Shown piece after piece: positions 16,701-26,149 of a stretch of 64,000 nucleotides of DNA. A program made the position numbers and the translations under genes. Origin of the DNA: Comamonas odontotermitis (GTDB taxonomy: Bacteria > Pseudomonadota > Gammaproteobacteria > Burkholderiales > Burkholderiaceae_C); contig NZ_JACHKZ010000021.1 of assembly GCF_014207855.1 (NCBI RefSeq), positions 1-64,000 on the forward strand, given 5' to 3'. The notes beneath the pieces were generated by a model, which saw only the letters and a list, made by a program, of their open reading frames with translations, made no database searches and had not been told where the DNA came from. How positions within the stretch are numbered: the first letter of the stretch is position 1; each line of letters begins with the position of its first letter.

Positions 16701-19700
16701 AGGCGTGCACCGTTCTCATCCTTGCGGACCATCACGGTTTGCACCATATCTGCATCTCCAAGCTTCACCGGTGCCGCAACGTGGTACACCATGGCGTCGT
16801 CGTGCGCCCCGCGCATTGCCTCAGCATGAATGACCATGCCGTGGCGCAGCACATCCGGAACCGAAGCGAACGCAATTGACTTGTTGCGACCGATGCCGTG
16901 GGCGATAGTCGTACTCACCGCCTGCTTGTCCAGCGAGATCTGGCCGATTGCCGGGTTGTGCACCAGGGCGTTGCCAGTTGCGGCATACCACTGCGGCACC
17001 TTGTCGGTAAGTGGTACGCCATCGCGGGCAAATTCGTTGCCACTCAAGGTGGCGACTGCCGGACCATCAAGGAATTCGCGCGCCTTGACGCGGCGCGTAT
17101 CAAAATCCAGCTCGATACCTGCATGCTTTTGCAGCCGAACCTGGCTCAGGTTGTACTCGGCCATCACCTCCCCGGCGATCTGCATCACCTTCTTGAAGTC
17201 GCTCAGGTACTTCTCGGTGCGTGGGGTGTACCCCACGGCCACAAGAACCCGGCGCACCAGGCGGGCGAGGGCATTCTGAACCTGCACCAGGAGCTGCTTA
17301 TTGGACTTGCCAACTGCGCGCCAGAAGTCTTTATTCATGAAGCCATCGGAGAACACTTCTCCAATGAACTCTTCCTTGGTTGCGTCTTTGCTCATTTCAT
17401 CAGGCGCAACCTTGCTGCCCACGAATTCCTCTTTGTAGGCTTTCTCCTCGATGTACGGGCTAATAGCGTCCACCAGCTTCTTGTACAGGCCTGGAGCTTT
17501 ATCCCGCAATTCGTGGGCAAACTCGTGGCCCAGCACCGCCAGCGCCGGCCGGTCGGTGTTGCGCGTGATGAAGGTAGTGCCCTTGTAGTAGGCGCCGTTG
17601 AAGTCAGCGTCCGGTACATCCACGCGCACGAGCTTTGAACCAAGCGCACCAGCAATCGCCGCCAGGTCAGCATCGTCTTGCTCGGTGGCCTGTACATTCA
17701 GGCCCAATTGCTTGCCAAGCGCATCTGCGGCTTCCTGGTCTTTGCGGTTTAGCTTGGGCGCAGGCACTTCGTCGGATAGGTGCTCTTGGCGGATAAACCA
17801 TTTGCCGCCCTTGTTCCATGTATATGGATCGGCCTCTTGAGCTTGCTCTTTAGTCAAGCCTGACCGCCACACCCCGTACAGCGTCTTGCCTCGCTTGGTG
17901 ACATAGGCCTCGATGGGCTCAGCTCCGCGCCAGGTCTTTGCAACCGCCGCAGCCGTTCCCTTCTTTGTCTCAGCCAGCGCCTTTGCCTGCTGAGCAATAG
18001 GTGCCACTTCTTTTGCCCGAGTTGGCAAACCAATGTCTTCCAAGCGGTCGAAGAAGTCACTAATGTTCTCGGTGCCTGACAGGTCGATCCGAAGTGCGGC
18101 ACCGTATCCGGCGCGCTTGTCGGCGTCGGATTGCTTTTCCAGGACCAGTACGCGGGTCGCTACCGAAGTACCGGCGCGCTCGAACGCCACTTGAGGCAAA
18201 GTTACATCGGCCATCAGCATGGCGTCGGGATTGTTGCTCTGCCCTTTTTCATTGACGCCATACAGCCAAGCGTCCAAGCGCTTATCGGCCGCCGGGCCGG
18301 TGGGGATCAAAGCAACCAAGCGACCACCATCCCGTAGGTGCCCCCATGCCTTATCAACATGATCCATGGCCGTCTTGCCGCCAACACCGAAAGGCGGGTT
18401 CATCACAATGGCGTCGTACTTGTTGGACTTGGCCAGATCTTCAAACGTGCCATCTACAACGCGGTCTTCGGCTGGGTTGATGTTCAATGCCAGTCGTGCG
18501 CGTAGCGTGCTCGACGGTTCCACCACCGTGCGCTTGACTGCATCAGGGAACCAACGCGCGATAGCACCGTGGCCTGCACTTGGCTCTATGGCGTCTTCGC
18601 CAGGGCGCATATCCGCCCACTGGACCATCTTCAACCCCAGCGGCTCAGGGGTAGCGAAATAGTCTTTCCCCTCTTGAGCTTTGGTCTTGGCAGTCTTCTT
18701 CTGCGTACCAAAGTAGTAAGCCTTGGCGCGATCCCATTCCGTCAGCGCGCTATTGATCTGCCGGTCGCGGACCTTGCCGCCCTTGCCCTCGCCTTCGTGC
18801 CCTGGCTCGTAGTAGTCGCTTTCCTCGAATGCCTGAATGAACGCGTCCTTGAGTGCACGCGCCTCCTCCCCCAGACTCAAGTTTTCTGCAGCACTGGCGC
18901 GGCCAGCGATAGTGCCTGCAAACGTGTGCTTCTCCCAGCTCGTGCCGGTGTTGAAGTACCGAATGATCGCGTCCGATTTCTGCCCAGTGCGATAGATCCG
19001 GCCTTCCTGCTGGATAGCCATGGTGGGGGCCGACGGCTGGCCCAGATTCACCAGAGCGCGCTGATACTTACCAGTGGTGTCGTGCCCACTCCAGCCGGCG
19101 TTCTTCGCAGACTGGACCAGGAGCACCGCTGGCAGCTCCGCATCGTTGTTGAACTTCTTGTAGCGCTCCAGCATGGCCTTGGCTTTTTCATCACCATTGA
19201 TAGCCATCACTTGGTCACCAAACGCCTTTTTGTAGGCCTCAATGGGCGAAAGCATGTTTTCCAGGCCGGAGCTCAGCAGATCCTTGAACTCGCCACGGAA
19301 TTCCGAGACCGCGCCGGCCAGGGCCGCGCGCTGGTCTGCGGTCATGCCTTCATAGTCGCTATGCTCGTTTGCGGTCACGTTGAAGGGGTTGAAGCCGCCG
19401 CCCTTCTTGTAATCATGGAACACCACCACCTTCCGGCCCAACTCCAATTGCTTTTTCACGTATGGAATTGAGTGCTCAGACTTGATAGCTTCCAGCAAGT
19501 ACCGACGTGAGAGGTAGTCGAATGATCCGCGAATGAGCTTTTCGAGGGCGTGATATGCCTTCTGGTCCTTGCCCTCCGCCCTGCTTTGCTCATCGATCCA
19601 CTGGAAAACAGCATCGATGCGATTGCCCAGGTCGGAATCAATGAGCACAAAGCGGCGGTCGTAGTCCGCATCAACATCCAGAACACGCGAAGACAGTACG

Positions 19701-22700
19701 CCCTCGCGCTTGAGCCAGCTATTGAAATTGCGCTGCATGAGGCCGCTATCTACACCCGCCTCCGGCGCCGTCAGCTTGTTGTAGCGCATGCGATAGCCGA
19801 AGTGCTGCATCATGAACTGTTGGCGGCCATCGCCAGAGTTATAGGCACCGCCCTCCGCCTGCGGATACTCAAACAAGTAGCCGTTAGCCCAATCTACGGT
19901 CTTTTCGTAGGCAAATGGAGTAGCAGACAGGAATAGCGCACGCGGACGCTTTTCGCCCTGGTTGCCAAGGACGAATTCCTTTTCCCGCTCATAGAGCGCG
20001 CGCAGCTCTTTGTTCAGGTCATCGATCTTTTCCTGCAACCTGGTGACAGTTGCAGGCTTGTCGCCAGCTTCTTCGGCCGCCTTGCGCTCATCACTCAGGC
20101 GGCGCACCTCTTCCAGCTTGTCTGCATTCTTTGCGTAGTGGCGGGTCCAAACGCCGTCGGGGTGCAGCGTCAGGGCCCGCACCATCTTGAGCGCGTCCGT
20201 CTCCTTGGCGTCTTCGGACTGCATCAGCTTATGAGCCTCGTCAGCAACAATCAGATCCCACGAACGTCTTGCCAACTGATTGTTCTGGCCCACGTTTGCA
20301 TAGGTGGTTACTACCACCCCGTGCCCTGCGTCCTTTGTGTCAGCCAGCGCAGTGATACTGAGATCCAGCTTCTTACCAGAGTCGATCCAATCGCTCAGCA
20401 CCTTGTCGTCAGGAACAACCACCAGGATATTGTTCTTACCCTGACGCGCCTTGCGAGCGATTACGCCCAGGCCGGTAAACGTCTTGCCAGTACCCGTGCC
20501 ATTGGTGAAAAGCATCCCGTAGCCATCGGGATTGTCAAAGCGAGTTTCAGCCTTGACAACATCCTCCTGTTGCCCGGGTAGCAAAGACGGCAGTGTTGCG
20601 CGGACATTCTCAATGCCGCGCGCAATCGGAGTCTTTAGTGAATCGCGCTGGCCTGCGCGGGCCTTAGCTGCTTCAAGGCCTGCAGTAGCAGTTGCTCTAA
20701 CTGTCGTTGTTGGGATGGACTCAGGCGGTACTCGTCCGACGCCAACATCACCGCCTCGTTCACGGAAGTCACTTCCGGTAGCGATGCCCGCAAGTTCAGA
20801 TACCCCGTCTCCTGTATGAACGCGCTGATCGCCTCGTTCTCCATCAGCAGTGGCGCGGTCAGCCGGAATGCCAGAATCACCTTGTTGTCCTGGCTGTGCT
20901 TCTCCGCGAACCCGTCCACCTTCGCCTCGATCAACTTGTCCATCTCGTCCGGCTCGGCGCTCATCACCTCCCGCCAGAACGGATCCAGCGGCTGGCTTCG
21001 TGCTATCTGATTCCAGATCGGTGCGGGGACTTGCTGCATTGTCGTGTGCCTCTGTAGGTGTATCTTGAAGTTTAGCCAATTCCCCGCGTACTGTCTCAGA
21101 AGAATCCATGCCGTCCACTGGCAAGTTACTATCTTCCATCATGTCGCGGGCGCCGTTGTACCAGCTTCGCAGGTACGGGCGAATCTTGCTGATAGGGGTT
21201 TCCAGATCGCGCGCAATAGCCTCAGCAAAGTCCGCGAACTTACGTGCGCCGGCCTCGATGTGAAACACGGCCAGCTCCGTGCCGATAGCCAGCATCTCCG
21301 GGTCGATTCCGGAATTCAATTGACCAAGCTTCTTTTTCAGGCGCTCGCGCAGTTCTGCCGCGCGGTCGGCCGTCACCAGCTTGTTTGCGGCGCCGTAGGT
21401 TTTTTCGGATTCCGGCGCGGCTGCCGCTTTGCCGCCATTGGCGCTCGGTGAATCCTTCACGGCCTGTAGCGCCTGCTCCACCGGCGCGTCGAGAACAATA
21501 GCCTTGACCGGCTTGCCCTCCTCCGCCGCAGCCACGGCTTGATGATGACCGTCAATAATGTGTCCATCGCTGGACACAATCACTGCCCGGTCACCCTTCG
21601 CGGTTTTAGCCTTCTCCACCTTCTCTGTCGAATACTCGGCCTGAGTGGGTTTGAGTGCACCTGCGTTCACCATTTGAGTTTCGTGCTCGATGCCCTTGGC
21701 GTTAAGGTGCTTGACCAAGGCGCCGTGTGATTGCGCTGGGACTTGCGGCATTTCAGCGCGTGGCACGCCCATGGTGCCAGTTTCTGCAGGGAATGCCTTC
21801 ATCCCCTCTTGAATCTTCGCGGTACTGGCCACTTCCGCCTCGGTGCGATCCGCCGTCTGCAAAGCATCCTTCACCAGGTCAAGGCGGCGCTGCGTCAGCT
21901 TCTTGCCGGGTGTGGCCGCAACCTTTTCCGCTTCTGCCTGCGTGATTCCAGATCCAGATTGCATGAGGATGGATGCGCGCGCATCTTGATCCATGGCATC
22001 CCAGCGCGCCCGAGGGGTGGCTTTATCTCCGTCGATTTCGACAGAATTAGGTCGCGTCACTTTCTGTTCTGGCACAGTGGCAGGGCTCACAGGCTGCGCT
22101 GGCTCACCGGCAGCCGTGCCATTGATCTCCTCTTCGGAGAATCCAAGGGAGCGCATCGCATCGGCCTGGCTCACATTGCTTTTGCCAGATAGCGGATCGG
22201 GAATGTCCAATTCGGCGTTTGCGTCTGTAGCTGCAGGCGCTTCTTGTTCCTGCCGAGTTGCCCAGTCGTAGGCCGCGCGGTCTTCGGCCTCACTGGCGTT
22301 GTAAGCGGCTTCCGGAGCTGCCTGCTCTGCTACCTCAGCCGGAGCATCTTGAACGGCCGCATCCACCGGCGCCGCCTGTTGATTCAGTCCATAGAATGCC
22401 GCCAAGCGGTCTGCATCACCTCGATACTGCTCCAGCGCGCGCAACTCTGCCTGCTCTGCAGCGGTCAATTGTTGCGCGCCATCCTCAACATAGTTGCCGT
22501 CGGAGTCTTGTACCACCTCGCCGTCGCGCTTGGAGCGCAAAGTCTGGTAGCGCGCTGCCGCTAGGCCAAGCACTTCGTCAGCGGCTTGTGCGCCGGTTTG
22601 CGCGGCTTCGGGCACAGATTGCTCAACCGGTGCGGCAGGCGTCAAGAGCTCTTCTGCCGCCACGCCCCCGGCCGCTGTTGCCTCCAATACTGGCTCAATA

Positions 22701-24919
22701 CGTCCATCACCGGTGGGGGTTGCCTCCACCGGTGCAGTGTTTTCGGCCTGCTCGCGCTCAGGCTTACCGACTTTTGCCCAAGCATTCATCGCCCGGTCCT
22801 TGGCAACCAGGGCTTCCGCCTCCATGATTCGCTCAGAAGGTCCCTTTTCATTCAGGAACGAGGCCACCTTGCCTACGCCACTGGTGCCACCGGCCATAAT
22901 GCCGCCCTGCATGAGCGTCTGGACAATGGTATCGGCCACCTGGCCCAGGTAGTCATTGAAGGTTGCGCCCTTGTTCAGGCCCATCTGCGTGAACTTGTCC
23001 GTAGCGAATTGTCCGGTGGTAGTCAGCACCTCGCCGGGGACTTCCTTGGACAATGCGTGAAACAGAAGGCCTGCGATCTGGTCAGACGGCATGCCCTTGG
23101 CAGCGCCGCGCAGCGCATCCAACTGATGGCCCAATCCAAAGCGCTCGCCAATGACTTCAAATGCCGCAAACAGCGCAGCGCGCTTTGTTGCGTCCGCCAC
23201 GCTCAGGCTCTTTTCGCGCCCTTCTGCATATTCCTGTCCAAAGCTTTGGGCTGCAATGCCGCCGAGCACCAGCGCCTGGCCGCCCTTGAGCGCCGCGCCC
23301 CCCATCAGCAGGGGCAACTGCTGTCCAATGGAATTGATGGCGCCCTCAAGGTTGCGCGTCATCATGTCGCCCCGCTCACCGATGGCAGCAGTTTTCTGCC
23401 CAATCAGCTTGTTATTGGCACTGGCAAAATCTTTGGCCAGCTCATCCGCACCACCCACCTCTGCAGCAAACTGCGACAGGCCCAGGGCAGTCTGCCCAAT
23501 GCCGAGAGCGGCTTTTGCCACGCCGCGCGCTACGGCGTTGTTTACACCGTTGCCTGATTGGTTGGGGTTGAACAGCTTGGCAGTTTCAAAGTCAAAATCA
23601 CTGTTGCCCACTGTAGGGTTGGCCATCAGTTCCTTGCCTGCTGGCAAGCTTTTGCGCGCCGCGTCCTTGCCCATAGTTTCGGCAAACGCCGCCTGCTCCC
23701 CGGCCAGCATCAGTCGCTGGCGACGGGCCTCCGCGCGCGTATCCAAAGGCGCGGGCGCCAATGTATCCATGCCCCGGGCGGAATCGGCTGCCCCCATTTG
23801 CTCCGCGCGCTGGCGTGCAACCTGGCCTTGCCAAGTGTCTTGTGCCTCCAAAGCTTTGCGCTGCTCGGGAGTTGCTGCATCCCAGGCGCCCTGCACAGCC
23901 TGGCGCATCTCTGGGCGCAACGGGATGCCAGAGGCGTCATTCTTCAAGACCGGAGCATTTGCCTTTATGTTCTCGCGGGTGAGAACTGAACCAGCCTGCC
24001 CTGCCTGGTCGTTGTTGAACTCGCCCATGCGGTCAATCTTGTTGCGCCCACGGCCAGCTCGGAGATTGACGCCAAAGGCGGCTTGCCCAGCTTGAGGATC
24101 TGTGGCCGGGGTATCCGTTGCGCGCGATGCGCCGGCGGCCGCTGGCGCCCCTCCAAGGAATTCAGCCCGAAGTGTGTCAGCATCGCCACCGGCGCGGGGC
24201 TTAATGAATGTGTCGAAGTACGCCTCTTTCGCGCTGCGCTGCTGCTCGGCGGACATCTCTGCAAACTCTGGTTTCGAGGCAAGCTCTGCCCATGCGGGCA
24301 CCTCTTGCGCAGCGGTGGGGGCTGGCTTGAGCTTGGCAAGCGAAGCAGAAGCCATCCCCGCGGCGGCCACCCCTTTACGGATGTAGTCGGGATCCTCGGC
24401 GTAGCCGCCCTGCTTGAGCGCAGTGAAGTAACTCCCAGCGTCCTTTGAGCCGATGACATTGCGGTAACGGCCTTTGCCAAGCAATCCGGCAAAGTCATCT
24501 GCAAAAGCGTCGCCATTCTCGTAAGCGCGGTACTTGTCCACGCTTCCCGTCATGTTGTCTTTGGCAGACACACCACGCCCGGAGAAGTCCTTGATATTTC
24601 CCAGGTTGTTGGTTCCTGGAATAACGGACTTTCCCCAGCCAGTCTCAAGACCCCACTGCCCAATGATCGCATCCACAGGTGCGCCGGTTTTCTCAGAAAC
24701 GCGCTGAGCCATTGGCAGTACTTGACCAACAAAATCGTCCACGCTCTTGGACGGTTTCACGCTTGCGCTCGAAAGCCCTACGGGAGAGGTGTACTCAGGA
24801 ATAGTGGGTGCGGCCGCTTGCTGCACCTCATTGGAAAAGTCAGCGAGCGCTTTGGCATCGCTGAGGCTTGCGGCCAGATTGTTGATGTTGAGTTCAGAAT
24901 TCTGGCCGTTTTGCTGCAT
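13730..24919 (-). CDS. Giant DarB-like internal virion protein (3729 residues)
   Basis: A huge polyvalent protein, last gene of the late operon. Domains in order: FlgJ-type glucosaminidase (about 60-190, likely catalytic Glu in QWGLETGWG near 92); hydrophobic segments near 540-600; low-complexity linkers; a ParB-like module (VSSDGHIIDGHHQ, near 1120); SF2 helicase of strawberry-notch/DarB type (Walker A GTGTGKT near 1470, DEAH near 1557, QQEGRIYRTGQ near 1973); N6-adenine methyltransferase (EPSAGHG near 2113, NPPFG near 2175); zinc peptidase motif HEFAH near 2465; polyvalent-protein associated domains to the C-terminus. Bcep22-like phages carry giant proteins of this class, and P1 DarB protects incoming DNA from type I restriction. 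It is probably packaged and injected to breach peptidoglycan and shield DNA. Confidence 0.93.
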   Translation of the reverse strand: MQQNGQNSELNINNLAASLSDAKALADFSNEVQQAAAPTIPEYTSPVGLSSASVKPSKSVDDFVGQVLPMAQRVSEKTGAPVDAIIGQWGLETGWGKSVIPGTNNLGNIKDFSGRGVSAKDNMTGSVDKYRAYENGDAFADDFAGLLGKGRYRNVIGSKDAGSYFTALKQGGYAEDPDYIRKGVAAAGMASASLAKLKPAPTAAQEVPAWAELASKPEFAEMSAEQQRSAKEAYFDTFIKPRAGGDADTLRAEFLGGAPAAAGASRATDTPATDPQAGQAAFGVNLRAGRGRNKIDRMGEFNNDQAGQAGSVLTRENIKANAPVLKNDASGIPLRPEMRQAVQGAWDAATPEQRKALEAQDTWQGQVARQRAEQMGAADSARGMDTLAPAPLDTRAEARRQRLMLAGEQAAFAETMGKDAARKSLPAGKELMANPTVGNSDFDFETAKLFNPNQSGNGVNNAVARGVAKAALGIGQTALGLSQFAAEVGGADELAKDFASANNKLIGQKTAAIGERGDMMTRNLEGAINSIGQQLPLLMGGAALKGGQALVLGGIAAQSFGQEYAEGREKSLSVADATKRAALFAAFEVIGERFGLGHQLDALRGAAKGMPSDQIAGLLFHALSKEVPGEVLTTTGQFATDKFTQMGLNKGATFNDYLGQVADTIVQTLMQGGIMAGGTSGVGKVASFLNEKGPSERIMEAEALVAKDRAMNAWAKVGKPEREQAENTAPVEATPTGDGRIEPVLEATAAGGVAAEELLTPAAPVEQSVPEAAQTGAQAADEVLGLAAARYQTLRSKRDGEVVQDSDGNYVEDGAQQLTAAEQAELRALEQYRGDADRLAAFYGLNQQAAPVDAAVQDAPAEVAEQAAPEAAYNASEAEDRAAYDWATRQEQEAPAATDANAELDIPDPLSGKSNVSQADAMRSLGFSEEEINGTAAGEPAQPVSPATVPEQKVTRPNSVEIDGDKATPRARWDAMDQDARASILMQSGSGITQAEAEKVAATPGKKLTQRRLDLVKDALQTADRTEAEVASTAKIQEGMKAFPAETGTMGVPRAEMPQVPAQSHGALVKHLNAKGIEHETQMVNAGALKPTQAEYSTEKVEKAKTAKGDRAVIVSSDGHIIDGHHQAVAAAEEGKPVKAIVLDAPVEQALQAVKDSPSANGGKAAAAPESEKTYGAANKLVTADRAAELRERLKKKLGQLNSGIDPEMLAIGTELAVFHIEAGARKFADFAEAIARDLETPISKIRPYLRSWYNGARDMMEDSNLPVDGMDSSETVRGELAKLQDTPTEAHDNAASPRTDLESDSTKPAAGSVLAGGDERRAGRDGQVDRGEGGRVRGEAQPGQQGDSGIPADRATADGERGDQRVHTGDGVSELAGIATGSDFRERGGDVGVGRVPPESIPTTTVRATATAGLEAAKARAGQRDSLKTPIARGIENVRATLPSLLPGQQEDVVKAETRFDNPDGYGMLFTNGTGTGKTFTGLGVIARKARQGKNNILVVVPDDKVLSDWIDSGKKLDLSITALADTKDAGHGVVVTTYANVGQNNQLARRSWDLIVADEAHKLMQSEDAKETDALKMVRALTLHPDGVWTRHYAKNADKLEEVRRLSDERKAAEEAGDKPATVTRLQEKIDDLNKELRALYEREKEFVLGNQGEKRPRALFLSATPFAYEKTVDWANGYLFEYPQAEGGAYNSGDGRQQFMMQHFGYRMRYNKLTAPEAGVDSGLMQRNFNSWLKREGVLSSRVLDVDADYDRRFVLIDSDLGNRIDAVFQWIDEQSRAEGKDQKAYHALEKLIRGSFDYLSRRYLLEAIKSEHSIPYVKKQLELGRKVVVFHDYKKGGGFNPFNVTANEHSDYEGMTADQRAALAGAVSEFRGEFKDLLSSGLENMLSPIEAYKKAFGDQVMAINGDEKAKAMLERYKKFNNDAELPAVLLVQSAKNAGWSGHDTTGKYQRALVNLGQPSAPTMAIQQEGRIYRTGQKSDAIIRYFNTGTSWEKHTFAGTIAGRASAAENLSLGEEARALKDAFIQAFEESDYYEPGHEGEGKGGKVRDRQINSALTEWDRAKAYYFGTQKKTAKTKAQEGKDYFATPEPLGLKMVQWADMRPGEDAIEPSAGHGAIARWFPDAVKRTVVEPSSTLRARLALNINPAEDRVVDGTFEDLAKSNKYDAIVMNPPFGVGGKTAMDHVDKAWGHLRDGGRLVALIPTGPAADKRLDAWLYGVNEKGQSNNPDAMLMADVTLPQVAFERAGTSVATRVLVLEKQSDADKRAGYGAALRIDLSGTENISDFFDRLEDIGLPTRAKEVAPIAQQAKALAETKKGTAAAVAKTWRGAEPIEAYVTKRGKTLYGVWRSGLTKEQAQEADPYTWNKGGKWFIRQEHLSDEVPAPKLNRKDQEAADALGKQLGLNVQATEQDDADLAAIAGALGSKLVRVDVPDADFNGAYYKGTTFITRNTDRPALAVLGHEFAHELRDKAPGLYKKLVDAISPYIEEKAYKEEFVGSKVAPDEMSKDATKEEFIGEVFSDGFMNKDFWRAVGKSNKQLLVQVQNALARLVRRVLVAVGYTPRTEKYLSDFKKVMQIAGEVMAEYNLSQVRLQKHAGIELDFDTRRVKAREFLDGPAVATLSGNEFARDGVPLTDKVPQWYAATGNALVHNPAIGQISLDKQAVSTTIAHGIGRNKSIAFASVPDVLRHGMVIHAEAMRGAHDDAMVYHVAAPVKLGDADMVQTVMVRKDENGARLYTHEIVPKKEIPRAGFKTGALKSNEDTPTGPGGGIMGSVLRNVFADNGVKFAGEGEAKLNRQDQPAKDAAESAADKAIEAIAQPTRFKTFNWYDKTLSTQYAKALKDKHFGKVFGLLNAQQSAVSMAAIRPSELAPMVLPKVDGVVHAFKQLVVGQGDLSPLGRASKALFAGTLAGEHVLDGKVFSEQELREKFGADDAAVAAYQQARAAIDASLMEVASAEVYALAATYLPADARREIMNNPMGAQSYVLGEFDKQIATTTKAMEAVAQRDPDIAASIGAQLTRMQESRTKAAQIFSHAQNLANAGYVPLMRFGDYTVTVTALDDDGSVLYDENGDRQTVLFQKFETQAEANAALRAARNKYKNGYLVEHGHDSKKSHELLRGVTPETIALFADVVGFDTVTQKYYEAALSERSALKRRLERKGTPGFSTDLPRMLSSFITSNARLASQRYYNRDINNAIRYIPQAKGDVKDEAVALRQFMGENKDGGAMASSLAFAWFLGGNVASALVNMTQPVMMTAPYLTQFGNPLPHLAKALPYALGKKQMADEGLKAALKRAGQEGIVDAQEIFHLYSAGTRGLSAKLVSAAAKVPGLADKVQSSGEGARARAQAFFTLWGSMFAAAEGFNRRLSFIAAWNMAVEQGQKDPYAFAVRAVNQTQGIYNKVSRPNWARSTTGRLLFTFKQYSLTYIELLNRMFHAGPAGKRAALTMLAVLVLASGEEGLPFAHDLDDLIDTVGQMFGLNTNMKRAKRDWAYATLGKTFGDLALYGVSAHLPLDFSGRLGLGNLIPGTGVLKPSNETIKSREATEVLGPIFSLVTQAADAVGALDEGNVGKAAANLAPTAVRNAIAGAEIMRKGYNTDARGRKVMDLPASAGAIKALGFNPTANAEKTRSTMPLMQDAALLRKRQNQITGSMTQAIIDQDDKALAAAVAQRDAWNDRYPDTPIVIKPTTIRSRIKNATLDKDMRVLKSVPKTMRAQAVNSMAGAEE
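20635..21039 (-). CDS. Nested gene inside the giant virion gene (unknown function)
   Basis: A 134-residue reading frame on the same strand as the giant gene but in another frame. The product looks like a normal globular protein (MQQVPAPIWNQIARSQPLDP ... DNKVILAFRLTAPLLMENEA ... LSPSQQRQLEQLLLQALKQL), while the giant frame over the same bases is a low-complexity Gly/Arg/Asp/Glu linker (about residues 1293-1428). An AGAGG lies nine bases before the ATG. This contrast suggests the nested frame is a real gene. No function is recognised. Confidence 0.6.
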   Translation of the reverse strand: MQQVPAPIWNQIARSQPLDPFWREVMSAEPDEMDKLIEAKVDGFAEKHSQDNKVILAFRLTAPLLMENEAISAFIQETGYLNLRASLPEVTSVNEAVMLASDEYRLSPSQQRQLEQLLLQALKQLRPAQASAIH

Positions 24920-24927
24920 GTATCAAC

Positions 24928-26136
24928 CTACTGAGGGAGTCCCATCAATCGCCGGAGATCGGCATTTGTCGGGGCCATGGTAGGTTGGGAGGTGTTACTC
25001 GTACCACTCGTAGCAGCGGGTTGCGCCGCCTGTTGCGCACGTCCGCCACCGGCGGATTGGATCTGATCGTACAAGGCGCTGGCAGCAGCCACATCGGCCT
25101 CTGTAGGTTTGAACCTCCCAGTCAGATCGGCCTTGGCGCGGTCGGCTAGGTTTCTCTGAATAAAGTCGGTGCGGCTAAGCACCTTCCCCTGCTGGATCTG
25201 CTCAATGGCCTTTGGCAGTGGAATGCCAAGAGTCTGAGCAAGATACTCCGCATCGCGTTGCAACGGGCCTGTGGTGGAGCGCATGCTACGTGGCGACTCT
25301 GGCGCCGTGAAGACTGGGCGCGGCACGCCATCCGGACCGGTGCGCACGAGGGTGGCGCCAGGAGCAACCGACTTCAAATCAGATTTTTTACCCAGATTTA
25401 TTTGCTGCTGCAACTGTGTCAATGTGCTGGCTGGCATGGGCGGGATGTCGGCAATGATCTGCCCGGATGAGTCCACCACAGCAAGCGCCTTCTGTCCGTT
25501 CACATCGATCATCCTTGCGCCTGCGACATCTTCATGCAACGGCTTCCCGGTGAGTGCGGAGTGCGCATCTGCAACCGACCGGCCAAGCAATGTTGAGTCG
25601 CCAGTGTTGAGGGCTTGCACCACGCTTTGGAGCGCTTGGATACCGCCAGCGGACGCGCCTGCCGCAGCCTTGCCAAGGTTCGCGGTATTGTTGAGCGGTG
25701 CAACTTGCTCCAGGCCTTGTTGCACTGTCAGTCCTGCGCGGGCTTTTGATGCGTCAATCTGGTCTTGGATTGGCCGGTTTGCCGCATTGGATTGCGCCTG
25801 AGCCAGTGTGAGCCCGGCGTTTACATCGTTGGTTTGCTCCACAACTGGATTGCGGGACACTGCGGCACGCACCTGTGAAAGGCCAAGACGGCCCTTTTCG
25901 CCATCTAATTCAGCAGAGATGCGGTTGTTTTCCTGCCTCAAGGGGCGCAGCTCTTCCTTGTCACCGAGATCACCCAACTCGGAATCAGTGCGAGCGTTGG
26001 AAAGCATCGCCAGTCCTGGGGTTGTATCCACGACGTATTGATTCCGCGCCTTGCGGGCGGCAATATCTGATTGGTACTGCTGGGCGTCACGAAATCCTTG
26101 GATCGCAGCAAGGCCAGCGATTGCATTGAAAGCCAT
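24928..26136 (-). CDS. Internal virion / tail protein (unknown)
   Basis: A 402-residue Ala/Gln/Asp-rich protein, mostly predicted helical. It starts with a short hydrophobic segment (MAFNAIAGLAAIQGFRDAQQ) and ends in a flexible Ala/Gln/Thr-rich tail (GGGRAQQAAQPAATSGTSN). No enzyme motif is visible. It is followed nine bases later by the giant DarB-like gene and preceded by another helical protein gene. This position, just before the large injected protein in podovirus-type late operons, suggests an ejected internal virion protein. Confidence 0.75.
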   Translation of the reverse strand: MAFNAIAGLAAIQGFRDAQQYQSDIAARKARNQYVVDTTPGLAMLSNARTDSELGDLGDKEELRPLRQENNRISAELDGEKGRLGLSQVRAAVSRNPVVEQTNDVNAGLTLAQAQSNAANRPIQDQIDASKARAGLTVQQGLEQVAPLNNTANLGKAAAGASAGGIQALQSVVQALNTGDSTLLGRSVADAHSALTGKPLHEDVAGARMIDVNGQKALAVVDSSGQIIADIPPMPASTLTQLQQQINLGKKSDLKSVAPGATLVRTGPDGVPRPVFTAPESPRSMRSTTGPLQRDAEYLAQTLGIPLPKAIEQIQQGKVLSRTDFIQRNLADRAKADLTGRFKPTEADVAAASALYDQIQSAGGGRAQQAAQPAATSGTSNTSQPTMAPTNADLRRLMGLPQ

Positions 26137-26149
26137 GTGTCAACCTCGC

